DNA of 64,000 nucleotides from an uncultured Prevotellaceae bacterium (GCA_902775605.1 CACYNE010000004.1:1-64000), one strand, 5' to 3'. Shown: positions 50,823 to 61,240, counted from the stretch's first letter. Notes: generated by a model from the sequence alone, not told the origin. Translations and numbers: made by a program.

Positions 50823-52871
50823 TTAGTACATATCTTCTACGTAGGTCGTACTATTATACACATTCTCTGGGCACAACTCAATGTAGTCCAAGTGGAACTG
50901 AGCACTATTGTCATCCAATACGCTCTTGAAGCGCAACCAATGCTCGCCCTGATCAAGCTTACCCTTATAGATAATGCGGCGCAAATCCTTAGGATTGTTA
51001 CGAGCATAGTTACCTGAGTTGACACCTACAGTGTAATAGAGAGGACCACGCATATAACCAAGGTTACGCATGTTGGCATCACTCTCAACGCCCTTGTCAT
51101 CAAGCAGAGTCCAGTTACACCAGCCGGTATAAACATCAGGATTACCATTGGCATTGTTAGCAGAGATAATACGCATGTCCAAAGGAATATCAACTGCCTT
51201 CATTGAGCTTAAGTCTGACGAGGTGCCCATATAGATCTGCACCATACCACGCTTTGCCTCGGCAGTATATCCCATGCGCAGTTCGTATGTGCCATCGGGT
51301 ACTGGCGGCAGACGCATAGCGAAGTCGTAGTTACCCTCACCCATCAATTCGTCACCCTGATAGTTACTCCAACCACTACTCTGTCCGGGCAGATACAGCA
51401 CCAAGGTAGAAGCACCATTGTAAACCTTCAGGTTCTGGAAGAAACCGGGAGGAATACAGATATAATTACCCGAGAGCTGTGCAGCAGAGAAACTACCCTC
51501 TTTACCACCATTCAATGCCTTTACCTCAGCATCGGTAATACGACGGAACGAGTTTGACATCATCTCTCCGAACAGCACGGTATCATCGAAACGCATACGT
51601 TCGTTTAAGGCACCACGGGGCACATCCTTGTTGTAAACCAACATGCTCTTAATCGGATGGATGTATCCATTAGTAGGAGCAATCTGACTCTTCTGACCAG
51701 CCAACTCAACACCTTCGAACAACACAGTATGCATATCCTTAGTACCAAGCTCAGCCACCTGGTTTGTCAGTGAGGTATTAGCCTCCCAACGGTTCAGCAT
51801 CAGCTTAGAACCATTCTTCGTCACTTTCACCAAGGTATAAGGCAGCATCGTCTCATAGTACTCAACAAGCGTTACCTTAGAAACTTCGTTGTGATGGTTT
51901 GTCAGCTTGTCATAAGGAATCTTATACTTCAGCACGTGATAGCGCAAGAACATACTCAACACATTCCAAGGATTCTTGTAGTCAGTACCACGACTAATCG
52001 TGATATTGTTGTTGCGTACATAGTCATACCATTCCTGGCAGTTGCCATAGACAGAGTCTGCATAGGCTGCCATCGTCTCAACGTCAACAATACCCTTTTC
52101 CTTCAGGACATCGTCAGTCTCGGCGAAGATGGTGTAACCAACCTCACACTTCTCAGGAACATAGAAGCCATAAGACTTTTCAATAACACCAAAGCTATGG
52201 GTTGTTTCTGTAAGCGTATCTGCCAGACCCGTAGCTTTAAGAGCATCTGAGAATATACGATAGATGTCAGGATGAGCTTCCATCTCACCAGCAATCAACT
52301 GGTTTGAACGGGTAATCACATGACTGATCTCGTGCAGCACACCATTCTCCAGGTCCTTGTCAATACCATCCTTCAGAATCTTTGCATCACGGTTGATGGC
52401 AACACTCTTTGAGATGGAGTCGAACGAGGTTGTAATTTCACGTCCCAGCATGGTCTTAACGGTCATACCATTACCCATATAGACGCTCATCACCTCTGTG
52501 CCCAGCAAATGAAACAAAGCAATATCCTGACACAGAGAGTCTGTCAGTCCTTCCAGACCAGGACCTGTCATACCATTGTGGGGCAGATCCTTGTTGGTCA
52601 TGTCATTATAAAGACTGTCAACATATGACATGACGGCCTCATTGTCAGGTGCAAAGCAGGTATAGGTACCATATGCTGCAAGAATCTTGTCGTAACCAAT
52701 TCTCTTCAGGATATAGTTGAAATTACCATACTGCTCGCTACGATTCTCCAGATAATCTTCGATGGTCTCACCAGTAAAGGTATAGAGGTTTGACTCGTCA
52801 ATATCCTCTTTACAGGAATTGAAGATTAAAATATTAAGGAATAAAAATATAAAAATACTAATTCGTCTCAT
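50823..52871 (-). CDS. Fasciclin-domain lipoprotein
   Basis: 682 residues, lipoprotein signal MRRISIFIFLFLNILIFNSC with Cys20. Two fasciclin-like units: one near residues 40-200 (ILKRIGYDKILAAYGTYTCF, APDNEAVMSYVD, GVLHEISHVITRS) and one to about 440 (NGYIHPIKSMLVYN). A C-terminal beta-sandwich (GTYELRMGYTAEAKRGMVQI, LDYIELCPENVYN) resembles carbohydrate-binding or DUF5108-type domains. It lies 29 bases after SusD and directly before the second fasciclin gene. A 24-base spacer to that gene contains two TAACAGA heptamers. Confidence 0.82.
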   Translation of the reverse strand: MRRISIFIFLFLNILIFNSCKEDIDESNLYTFTGETIEDYLENRSEQYGNFNYILKRIGYDKILAAYGTYTCFAPDNEAVMSYVDSLYNDMTNKDLPHNGMTGPGLEGLTDSLCQDIALFHLLGTEVMSVYMGNGMTVKTMLGREITTSFDSISKSVAINRDAKILKDGIDKDLENGVLHEISHVITRSNQLIAGEMEAHPDIYRIFSDALKATGLADTLTETTHSFGVIEKSYGFYVPEKCEVGYTIFAETDDVLKEKGIVDVETMAAYADSVYGNCQEWYDYVRNNNITISRGTDYKNPWNVLSMFLRYHVLKYKIPYDKLTNHHNEVSKVTLVEYYETMLPYTLVKVTKNGSKLMLNRWEANTSLTNQVAELGTKDMHTVLFEGVELAGQKSQIAPTNGYIHPIKSMLVYNKDVPRGALNERMRFDDTVLFGEMMSNSFRRITDAEVKALNGGKEGSFSAAQLSGNYICIPPGFFQNLKVYNGASTLVLYLPGQSSGWSNYQGDELMGEGNYDFAMRLPPVPDGTYELRMGYTAEAKRGMVQIYMGTSSDLSSMKAVDIPLDMRIISANNANGNPDVYTGWCNWTLLDDKGVESDANMRNLGYMRGPLYYTVGVNSGNYARNNPKDLRRIIYKGKLDQGEHWLRFKSVLDDNSAQFHLDYIELCPENVYNSTTYVEDMY

Positions 52872-52900
52872 AATTGTAATCTTTCTTAAATTTTAATCTT

Positions 52901-54673
52901 TTAGTTCTTTGACGTAGATTTCTCCTGAATCCATACAGGGTTCTGTACCAACTGATTGTTGACCTTCAACTCACTTTCGTAAATAGGCCAATACAGATAG
53001 GGCTCAGAATCCATCTTGTAAGAAACTGCATCACCTTCGCCAGACTTATACTTGCGAGTAATAAAGTCTGTCATAGTTTTGCGCAGGGTAGGTGCTGCAG
53101 GGGGAGCTTTCAGAGTCTGGGTGATATCCACGCCATCCATGCCACGATAGCAATAACGAAGCAGATCCCACCAGCGCTTGCCTTCGAAGCAGAGTTCGCG
53201 TTCGCGCTCTGCCAGGACGAGCAACTCCATATCATTCTTTGTTGGATAGTCGGTAACCATCAACGTATCCTTTGCAGTTTTCAGCATTGAACGCTTGTTA
53301 ACCACCTGAACCAGATTAAATGCCTTAGTCAGGTTCTCGGTATCTGCATCAGTTGACATTGCCACCAAAGCCTCAGCCTTCATGAGCATCAGGTCTGTGA
53401 TGCGATAAACAATCCAGTTCTGGCGGAAGTTATCAAAGTTTCTTGAGCTAGTCTTTGACAAACCTGCAGTTGCTGTGGGTGCCAACACATTTGCAGAACT
53501 CTCAGCAAAAACCATCTTACGAATAGGCAACTGTTCTGCCTCAGCGTTGTCTGCATCATAGACAAAATTCCAGAAGCGATAGTCGTTCTTAGTGTAGAAA
53601 GCCTTTTGGCCCTGCTGCTTATTGGCAGTAGCCTCAATTGAATTAAAAATCTTAGAAGCCATCAGCGTGCCATTTGTAGCATTATTGTTCTGCTTGTAAT
53701 AATGTGTCTCAAGAGCACTATTGGCATTGTTTCTACCATTGTACTGCCACTCCAAGATACTCTCACGAGAGTTTCCGTAACTATAGTGGAACACATCCAA
53801 AATTGATTCAACAGCAGTGTACAAATGATACGGATCTTCCTCGCCAGAACCTACTTTATCAGTATTATACTTCTTATAGTAAGCATCCTTAGCAGCAACA
53901 ACACGATCTACGCAATCAATGACCTTCTGATAATCTTCTGCATCATGAGTCATCGAAGCACGCCACAAATAAATATCTGCCATAATAGCATCTACAGCAT
54001 CAGTAGTGATGTAACCCCAGTTACGCCAATCACTTACACCATAGCCACCAGACTTCATGATATACTTGCGAGCCTCCTGAAGGTCATCCAAACAATGCTG
54101 CAAAACCACAGCAGGACTGCTCTGAGGCAGAGATTCTACTTGAGTATCATCCTCGACAGAGTGACTCACATAAGGTACATCACGGAATGCTCTTACCAGA
54201 TAGAAGTAGCACAAAGAGCGCAAAGCCAGCATCTGTGCACGGGCCACCTGATAGTCACCCTCAGTGAATTCTGGATCAATATCCATCACCTCAGGTGCAT
54301 GGTTCAACACGATATTACAGTTATTAATTACCTTATAGAAACTTTCCCAAGAGCAATAACCCATGGTAGGTAACAAGTTCAAAGCACCGATATTATCGAG
54401 CGTCGTGTTATTGTAGTCAGACAATTTCACCAACTCATCAGAGCGATAGGCGCCCCAAATGATGGCACGGGTCTGAATATCACTACTCAACATGCTCAGA
54501 TAACAACCATCAACCATCTGGTCAACATCTGCCTTTGTCTTCCAGAAGTTCTCACCAACAATACGGTCGGTGGGATAAATAGTCAGAAAGTCCGTGCAAC
54601 TGGAGAGACCAACTGCAACACCACAGAAAGCCAGACCTCCAACAATGATTTTCTTTATATTATTTGTCATCAT
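52901..54673 (-). CDS. SusD/RagB-like lipoprotein
   Basis: About 590 residues from the ATG at 54673 (MMTNNIKKIIVGG); an apparent extension to 54703 uses TTG and runs through heptamer spacer sequence. Lipobox VGLSSC. SusD features: TDFLTIYPTDRIVGENFWKT, a helical core (RAQMLALRSLCYFYLVRAFR, DVPYVSHS), MLMKAEALVAMS and late ERERELCFEGKRWWDLLRYC. Partner of the SusC just upstream. The spacer (54674-54707) is made of TTGAACR units. Confidence 0.93.
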   Translation of the reverse strand: MMTNNIKKIIVGGLAFCGVAVGLSSCTDFLTIYPTDRIVGENFWKTKADVDQMVDGCYLSMLSSDIQTRAIIWGAYRSDELVKLSDYNNTTLDNIGALNLLPTMGYCSWESFYKVINNCNIVLNHAPEVMDIDPEFTEGDYQVARAQMLALRSLCYFYLVRAFRDVPYVSHSVEDDTQVESLPQSSPAVVLQHCLDDLQEARKYIMKSGGYGVSDWRNWGYITTDAVDAIMADIYLWRASMTHDAEDYQKVIDCVDRVVAAKDAYYKKYNTDKVGSGEEDPYHLYTAVESILDVFHYSYGNSRESILEWQYNGRNNANSALETHYYKQNNNATNGTLMASKIFNSIEATANKQQGQKAFYTKNDYRFWNFVYDADNAEAEQLPIRKMVFAESSANVLAPTATAGLSKTSSRNFDNFRQNWIVYRITDLMLMKAEALVAMSTDADTENLTKAFNLVQVVNKRSMLKTAKDTLMVTDYPTKNDMELLVLAERERELCFEGKRWWDLLRYCYRGMDGVDITQTLKAPPAAPTLRKTMTDFITRKYKSGEGDAVSYKMDSEPYLYWPIYESELKVNNQLVQNPVWIQEKSTSKN

Positions 54674-54707
54674 AATGTTCAATATTCTTTGTTCAACGTT
54701 CAAGGTC
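54674..54707 (-). repeat. Heptamer repeat TTGAACR in a SusC-SusD spacer
   Basis: The minus strand carries TTGAACG, TTGAACA and, after one diverged unit, TTGAACA again, covering nearly the whole spacer between the SusC stop and the SusD ATG. Confidence 0.65.
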
Positions 54708-57700
54708 TTAGAATCCTACTTGGATATTCAGAGTCACTGACTTACTTCTTGGTGTCTGCGAGTTATCGTAGGCAATACCCCAAGAGCCAGGAGAGTGCTC
54801 AGGATCAGTTCCGCTATACTTGCTCCAGCACAGCAGGTTCTGACCAGAGAGACTCATATTCAGACGACGCAGGCCAAGTGCTTTCAGAGTCTTCTGCTTA
54901 AAGTTGTAAGACAACTGCACATAGCTCATACGAACAAATGAAGCATCCTCCACATAACGATCACTACCCAAGAAGTTGTAACCAGTATTGTACATAGCGC
55001 GAGGAATAATGGTGACATCACCATTCTTGCGCCAACGCCAGTTCACTGCAGAGCTTTGATTGTTTGCATTGAACATCTGCTCCAGATTCATCTTAGCTTT
55101 GTTAACAACCTTACATCCCTCACGATAGTTGAAACTGGTCTTCAGAGTCCAGTTATCATACTGGATATTGAAGCCGAAACCACCATTGAAACGGGGGTTA
55201 GAATTACCGAGATATACGATATCAAGTGAGTTAATCTGACCATCGTGGTTGATATCCTCATAGATAGCATCACCACCCTGGAACTTATAAGTAGATGTTC
55301 CTTCACTGAAGTTATAGACCTGACGGATAGGATTACCCTTTGCATCCATCATCACCTTACCATCGCTGTCGATCGCAATAGGAGCTGTCTTGCCAGATGC
55401 CAAGAATTCATTATTAATATAATCGCGGAATTCCACATCCGACCATCCATTGCTGGCCTTCAGGTTTGTCAGATACTCATAGGTGTACTGATAAACGCCC
55501 TTATAGCGCAGACCATAGATAGAACCCAGAGGATTGCCCTTCTGAATACGGTTCATGTACTGACCACGGCTATCAAAGTTCCATTCAGAGTTGATGCTCT
55601 CTAACACACTCTCGTCCATATCAACAATCTCATTGAAGTTCTGTGAGATATTGAAGTTAGCCGACAATGAGAACTTACCAATCTTAACGAACTGGTTAGC
55701 AGAGATATTCAACTCCCAACCCTTATTGGTCATCTCACCTACATTAGCCCATGCCAAGCTTGAGAAACCTGAGGTAGAAGGAATACGTACACCACCCATC
55801 AGCAGGTCGTTGGTACGCTTGAAATAGTAGTTGAAGTCACCAGTAATGCGATCTTTCAGGAAGCCAAAGTTACCACCAATATTATATTGAGAGGTTCGCT
55901 CCCACTTCAGGTTGTTCAACTGAAGGCCTTCCAGATAGGTCACACTGTGTGTATTGCTCAATCCACCATACACACCAGAGGTATTATACTTGGCGTACTG
56001 GACATATTCTGATCCAGGGGGGCGACCCACAATACCCCAAGAGGGACGGAATGACAACATGCTGAGCCAACTCTTAGACCACTGCATGAATTTCTCGTCA
56101 CTGATGTTCCATCGAGCAGAGAGGCCAGGGAACCAACCCCACTTCTTGTCGTCACCAAACTTGGTAGTACCATCGGCACGAAGTGAGAAGTCAACCACAT
56201 ATCTCTCCTTATAAGACAAGTGACCAGTATAGATCATTGACATAGAACGCCACTGACCGTTACCTGAGCTCATGCTCTCAATGTTCACGTCAACAGTAGG
56301 TGAAGTCACACCATTTGGTGTATTTCTGTTAACCACAGTCTGGCTGTTGTCGTTACCAATTGTCATTTCCCAGCGGCCCAACATGGTAGCGTAGAAGTCC
56401 TGGTTCTTGAAATGAGGAGTGAAAGTCAAGGTGTGACGGGTAGTCACTGCCTGAGAATTGTAGTCATACACCTGGTTACGGTTATAGTTTCCGTCTGTCC
56501 AACCCTTAGTTTCCAGAGAACCAGGCCAGAACTTAGGCTCACTCTTTGAGAAGATATCAAGATAAACCAGACCAGTATATTTCAGTCGAGTATGCTCATC
56601 ATCCTTACCCATCAACTCATAGTCGAGCTTGAACTCAGGCGAGATACGATAAGTCTTCTCCTTACGCCATGCCAGATTGGCAATAGCCACAGGGTTGCCC
56701 AAGTTACGGATGTTTTCCAACTGGTGTGAAGACGTGTTTGCTACAGAAGAACCTGCGGCATCGTTTGCACCAAGGGGCAACATAGAATAGTATTCATCTG
56801 TATCACTACCATCGGCATTCTGACGATAAACACTCATGTTTGGTGCCATCTGCTGGGCACGTCCCAAAATATTATCATCATAGTTACGATTGTTAGATGT
56901 ATAGGTAAGAGGGAAGGTCGTACTGAACTTAATACGATCACTCACAAAATAGTCCAGAGCCAGCTTCGTTGTGAAACGGTCAAGGCTCTGCTTGATAATA
57001 GTACCGTTCTGATGGTCATAACCTGCAGACACACGGAAGTTGGCCTTTTCACCACCACCAGAGATGGTCACATAGTGATACTGGCTCCAAGCCGTCTGTG
57101 TCACTTCATCAACCCAGTCGGTATTGTTATTCCAGTTTTCAAACTCTGCCCACGAACGATTATAGTTAATCTCATTAATGTTCGTAGTGGCATTAGCACT
57201 CTGGGTGGGGTTGTAGTACATCTCCTTCATCATCATGGTGTAGTCATCACCATTCAGCAGATTATAGCCCTTAGGCTGCCAGCTGGCCTGCACACGAAGT
57301 GAATAGTCAACCTTCACATCACCACGAGCACCACGCTTGGTACGAATAGAGATAACACCGTTAGCACCACGTGAACCCCAGATAGCTGTTGCAGCAGCAT
57401 CCTTCAACACCTGAATATCCTCGATATCTGAAGGGTTAACTGACAACAGAGAAGCATAGGTCTCCTCATTGGCATTCTGGAAGTCGAAGTTTTCATCAGG
57501 ATTATCAAAGATGTTATCATCCACAACAATCAGAGGGTTAGAGTTACCATTGATAGAGGTAACACCACGCAGACGCATGGTTGTACCAGAACCCAGGTTA
57601 CCAGAGTTAGAGATAATATCCAGACCAGCGATCTGTCCCTGCAGAGCCTCATCAGCAGATGTGAATGCCAGACCTTCCACCTCACTCATGTTGAACGTCT

Positions 57701-58100
57701 GTGCTGCGACAGAAACCTCACGCTCAGGAATAGACAATCCACCCTGGTTGAACTTTCTCTTCTTAGTAACGGTAATCTCAGGGATTGTTGTATCATCCTT
57801 CAGGGTGACATTAAACTTAGTACGTGTGCCAATAGGCAGGACAACCTGACGATAGCCCACATACGAGATCTTCAGCTTATTCTTTGCATTTTTGATGGTC
57901 ATCGAGAAGTTACCGTTAAAATCAGTCTGAGTATTAGACACGATACGGTTATTGTTATCGATTTCCGATACGTTACACATCATGACGGGGCCCATGTCAT
58001 CATTCACAGTACCCGAAATACGCACTTGCTGTGCTTGTGCACCTAATGTGAACAAGAAAATATTAAAAAATGCAAGTATTAAAATATTTCTTAGTTTCAT
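54708..58100 (-). CDS. SusC/RagA-like TonB-dependent receptor
   Basis: 1130 residues. Signal peptide (LILAFFNIFLFTLGAQAQ), carboxypeptidase-regulatory-like domain (RISGTVNDDMGPVMMCNVSE), plug (LRGVTSINGNSNPLIVVDDN) and the motif NPSDIEDIQVLKDAAATAIW followed by GSRGANGVISIRTKRG, then a barrel ending SKSVTLNIQVGF. It pairs with the downstream SusD. Starts 13 bases after the fasciclin gene's stop. Confidence 0.94.
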   Translation of the reverse strand: MKLRNILILAFFNIFLFTLGAQAQQVRISGTVNDDMGPVMMCNVSEIDNNNRIVSNTQTDFNGNFSMTIKNAKNKLKISYVGYRQVVLPIGTRTKFNVTLKDDTTIPEITVTKKRKFNQGGLSIPEREVSVAAQTFNMSEVEGLAFTSADEALQGQIAGLDIISNSGNLGSGTTMRLRGVTSINGNSNPLIVVDDNIFDNPDENFDFQNANEETYASLLSVNPSDIEDIQVLKDAAATAIWGSRGANGVISIRTKRGARGDVKVDYSLRVQASWQPKGYNLLNGDDYTMMMKEMYYNPTQSANATTNINEINYNRSWAEFENWNNNTDWVDEVTQTAWSQYHYVTISGGGEKANFRVSAGYDHQNGTIIKQSLDRFTTKLALDYFVSDRIKFSTTFPLTYTSNNRNYDDNILGRAQQMAPNMSVYRQNADGSDTDEYYSMLPLGANDAAGSSVANTSSHQLENIRNLGNPVAIANLAWRKEKTYRISPEFKLDYELMGKDDEHTRLKYTGLVYLDIFSKSEPKFWPGSLETKGWTDGNYNRNQVYDYNSQAVTTRHTLTFTPHFKNQDFYATMLGRWEMTIGNDNSQTVVNRNTPNGVTSPTVDVNIESMSSGNGQWRSMSMIYTGHLSYKERYVVDFSLRADGTTKFGDDKKWGWFPGLSARWNISDEKFMQWSKSWLSMLSFRPSWGIVGRPPGSEYVQYAKYNTSGVYGGLSNTHSVTYLEGLQLNNLKWERTSQYNIGGNFGFLKDRITGDFNYYFKRTNDLLMGGVRIPSTSGFSSLAWANVGEMTNKGWELNISANQFVKIGKFSLSANFNISQNFNEIVDMDESVLESINSEWNFDSRGQYMNRIQKGNPLGSIYGLRYKGVYQYTYEYLTNLKASNGWSDVEFRDYINNEFLASGKTAPIAIDSDGKVMMDAKGNPIRQVYNFSEGTSTYKFQGGDAIYEDINHDGQINSLDIVYLGNSNPRFNGGFGFNIQYDNWTLKTSFNYREGCKVVNKAKMNLEQMFNANNQSSAVNWRWRKNGDVTIIPRAMYNTGYNFLGSDRYVEDASFVRMSYVQLSYNFKQKTLKALGLRRLNMSLSGQNLLCWSKYSGTDPEHSPGSWGIAYDNSQTPRSKSVTLNIQVGF

Positions 58101-58113
58101 AATTCTTCTGTTT

Positions 58114-61023
58114 TTAATATTTCAAAGTCCCATCATAACGATTGTAGTAACGACTCTCGAACAGCTTACGATATGAAGCAAGCTTTGCTCTTGCATTAGC
58201 ACCTGTCCAACGACTGTCAAAGCGACGAGATTCGTTTGCATAAGGATACAAGGGCGTGCTAATCTGGTGAACCACAGCAAACGAAGAGTTATTGATAATC
58301 TTTGACTTCTTGTTGAGCTCGTAGTCACGTGCCATTACATTAACATAATTCGTAGTGCTGGTTGCATCAATGGTCACTGTCTGACCTGATCTGTCGGTTA
58401 CGGTCATTTGGCCATTACCACCACCAACGGTCAACTTCTGACGAATACCCAGTGTGTCGGTGCAAGCCGTAGCATAAACACCTTCATCTATGACATTGTC
58501 AGCATAAACAGAGTTATCCTGGAAATGATAACGCACAAAATCATTAATAGTCTCAACCATAGCCAGCGCTTTATCACGCAAGGCTTGGATCTCAGGACTA
58601 ATATTTCTTTCAGACTTTTCCTTCTCAAACTGTTCCTTTACGGGATCATAGATGGCCTTAATATCACTCCATTTGGGCAGACCCAGAGCGTAAGCCTTCT
58701 GCATAGCCGTGTTATCAGGAGCATAAACCGTATAGTTGAAAGAGTTGAAGTAGTTTACATTGTCGGTCAAGCCGTTCTTAGCGGCAAAGGCATGATAAGC
58801 CTCATAACGGAACTTCTTAGTCACGTCGTTCTTTTCTGCCAGACGATCACTGGCAAATACCATCAGCTCATCCATATCGAGGTCTGTACACAGTTCCAAG
58901 AACTCAGAGAAGCGGGCTGTCGTAGCAGTATCTTCCTGCAGTACAGCCAAGACAGAACGCTGAGGAGCCTGAATGACATAGTCGATAGCGTAAGCCTTAC
59001 CATTCTTCTGGTTATAGACCTGAGTGACATTAGAATTAGGAACACTACCCTCAATCTGTGCGCCACTCTTCACAACGCCATTCTCAAACAGGATCTCACC
59101 ACCGTGCTTAGTCTTATAATACTTATTGCCATTTGAACCTAAAGACTCGCCTTCGCCCAACACAATAGTGTGGTAATTCAAGATATCCTTGAACTGCGAC
59201 TTGAAGTTAGCAGCTGCAACACGACCAATAGAGTCGCCGATTTCCCACTGTCCCTCAGAATTCTTCAAACAGTTCCAAGCTGAGCAATATACAAACGGTG
59301 TCTTGTTCTGATAATAGAACTTCAGAGCACGGGGTACTTCGTCATCCAAAGATGATGGGTCGATATAGAAGCGCTCGAATGCATCGTCAGTAGGAATAAA
59401 GAATGCATAGTTGGCACTCATTGCCAACAGATAAGCATAATAGTTCAAGTTCAGATCCAGAGGCTTAGACTTCTTTCCATCATTTACAGCCACATTCATA
59501 ATACGCATGTTGCTCTTTAATGTCACAGGAGCTGACACAGCCACCAACGACGGGGGAGCAAACATCTTGTTCAGCATATAGATAACACCATTGTTGGCAA
59601 TCTTCACATTGTACTGATTGTTCTTGCGAGCAAGCACAGACAAGGCAATGCCCATGGGGTCATTAGCCTCGTCCATTACATGATCAAACTTTGAAGGTAC
59701 AGTACCAACGAATGAACGCTTCATCAGGTTGTCAACCAACTGCTGAACATTTTGCAAAGGAATAGAATCGATGTTCTGAGCCAAGTGTTCACGATCGTTC
59801 TTAACGACGCCACCTTCCTTCACACCAAATTCCTCAATCAGGAACTTACCCTCACCATTGATAAAGAACTCAGCCAAAGCAGAGTCTGTGGGCACAAACA
59901 TGGCAGCCACATCACAAATAGGATTCTCACCTGAGCCATTATCATAGTTATTCCAGCCTGGGTCAAATGTCAAGCCATTCTCCTGTGTTACGCCATCAGG
60001 ATCTCTCATCAGAGTAGAGCCCTGAGAGTAGCCACTAATATAACGCATTTGGAAGATACTATCAATGAGAGGCAGATTGTTGGCCTGTGCATAGTCATTA
60101 TAGTTCATTGTTGTTCCAGCATCATAGTATGGAGCACTGAAACGGTCAAGCATACGGCTGAACAATGATGACTCACTGTTGTTGCGAATCACCTGAGCCA
60201 TGTTACCCGGCGGAACGAGCAGATCCTCCATCTGGTGGATATAACCATTCTTACAGGTAATGTCGGCACTAATAATCTTGTTACGATAGATGTAAGCAGA
60301 ATGCTCGGTAGGATCATAAGCCGTACCAGTAATAACCTCAAAGTCACTATCGGTTCCACGAGTGGTGATTCCGTTTGTGGTCATCTGCTCCTCTGTGAAG
60401 TGTACCATCATGGGACGGGTATTATCCATTACCAAATGGATGCCCTTCGTATAGTACTTCTTCCAGTAGTCATTGTTGATGGGCATGTCAGCCTCACTCT
60501 TCATGTGAGTGATGGTGTCAATGACATTAGCACTGGTGATGTGCTTCAAGGCCATACCCTGAACAATGGGTTCATCGGTGGTACCCGAAACGTTCGACAG
60601 CATCTCAACCAGCAGAGCATTGTCAAGCATAGAAGCATAAAGCAACTGCTTCTTCATGGCTACTGTCAAGTCGTCATACGACTTGACACCCCATTGATTG
60701 TCAGCATAAAAACGTTCGAAAGCCTCATCGTTGGCCACAAACACAGTTTTTGAACCTGTCTTCGACAAGGTCTCGGCATAGCCTAAGTCATCAATCAAGC
60801 GCAGATAGTTTTTAAACGTACCTGTCAAGATGACCTTGTCAGACTTTTGCAGGGATTCAGGATTCTGTAGAGCTTCATAGATACTACCTCCCAACCATGA
60901 AGGGTAATTACCTTCATCGTCAAGGTCGTAGTCATCCGTACATGCCGTGAATCCCCCACAAATCATGGCAACAGAAAATGCTACACACATCTTCTTAGCC
61001 AAATCAGTAACGCGGTTATTCAT
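58114..61023 (-). CDS. Large fasciclin-domain lipoprotein
   Basis: 969 residues, lipobox GGFTAC (Cys28). Several fasciclin-type units: residues about 60-290 (NYLRLIDDLGYAETLSKTGS, TVFVANDEAFERFY, GYIHQMEDLLVPPGNM), a second near 360-510 (FVPTDSALAEFF, GVIYMLNKMFAPPS), a third near 530-700 (FFIPTDDAFERFYI, GKAYAIDYVIQAP) and a fourth near 720-940 (YTVYAPDNTAMQKAYAL). Repeated fasciclin domains suggest adhesion or polysaccharide contact. It heads the SusC-led part of the operon. The 217-base gap upstream holds a terminator-like hairpin and two palindromes. Confidence 0.85.
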   Translation of the reverse strand: MNNRVTDLAKKMCVAFSVAMICGGFTACTDDYDLDDEGNYPSWLGGSIYEALQNPESLQKSDKVILTGTFKNYLRLIDDLGYAETLSKTGSKTVFVANDEAFERFYADNQWGVKSYDDLTVAMKKQLLYASMLDNALLVEMLSNVSGTTDEPIVQGMALKHITSANVIDTITHMKSEADMPINNDYWKKYYTKGIHLVMDNTRPMMVHFTEEQMTTNGITTRGTDSDFEVITGTAYDPTEHSAYIYRNKIISADITCKNGYIHQMEDLLVPPGNMAQVIRNNSESSLFSRMLDRFSAPYYDAGTTMNYNDYAQANNLPLIDSIFQMRYISGYSQGSTLMRDPDGVTQENGLTFDPGWNNYDNGSGENPICDVAAMFVPTDSALAEFFINGEGKFLIEEFGVKEGGVVKNDREHLAQNIDSIPLQNVQQLVDNLMKRSFVGTVPSKFDHVMDEANDPMGIALSVLARKNNQYNVKIANNGVIYMLNKMFAPPSLVAVSAPVTLKSNMRIMNVAVNDGKKSKPLDLNLNYYAYLLAMSANYAFFIPTDDAFERFYIDPSSLDDEVPRALKFYYQNKTPFVYCSAWNCLKNSEGQWEIGDSIGRVAAANFKSQFKDILNYHTIVLGEGESLGSNGNKYYKTKHGGEILFENGVVKSGAQIEGSVPNSNVTQVYNQKNGKAYAIDYVIQAPQRSVLAVLQEDTATTARFSEFLELCTDLDMDELMVFASDRLAEKNDVTKKFRYEAYHAFAAKNGLTDNVNYFNSFNYTVYAPDNTAMQKAYALGLPKWSDIKAIYDPVKEQFEKEKSERNISPEIQALRDKALAMVETINDFVRYHFQDNSVYADNVIDEGVYATACTDTLGIRQKLTVGGGNGQMTVTDRSGQTVTIDATSTTNYVNVMARDYELNKKSKIINNSSFAVVHQISTPLYPYANESRRFDSRWTGANARAKLASYRKLFESRYYNRYDGTLKY

Positions 61024-61095
61024 ACATTTTTAAGTTATTAATTGTTTTATATACTGTTATCGGTTTGCGATCTATATGTAGTGAAGCACATCTTT

Positions 61096-61119
61096 CACGC
61101 GCGTGCGCTTATTAATAAG
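61096..61119. promoter_or_regulatory. Two adjacent perfect palindromes before the fasciclin-SusCD genes
   Basis: CACGCGCGTG (61096-61105) and CTTATTAATAAG (61108-61119) lie two bases apart, 73 bases upstream of the 61023 start, followed by a direct repeat GTGCGC. They look like operator sites; no TAnnTTTG box was found beside them. Confidence 0.4.
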
Positions 61120-61198
61120 GTGCGCTTTCGTTATTTTCTCTTTTGGTGGGCCTTCCTTACGGACTGCCAGGTTTGTATTCTTTGTTTTTTGTTGTAAA

Positions 61199-61229
61199 GC
61201 CCTGCGCCCTCAGTTTGAGAGCACAGGGC
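61199..61229 (-). terminator. Terminator-like hairpin after the T9SS protein gene
   Basis: GCCCTGCGCCCTC (61199-61211) and GAGAGCACAGGGC (61217-61229). As minus-strand RNA all 13 positions pair (two G-U); as plus-strand RNA two mismatch. This argues for the minus transcript. Only a short T stretch follows. Confidence 0.5.
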
Positions 61230-61240
61230 CTTAGATATGT

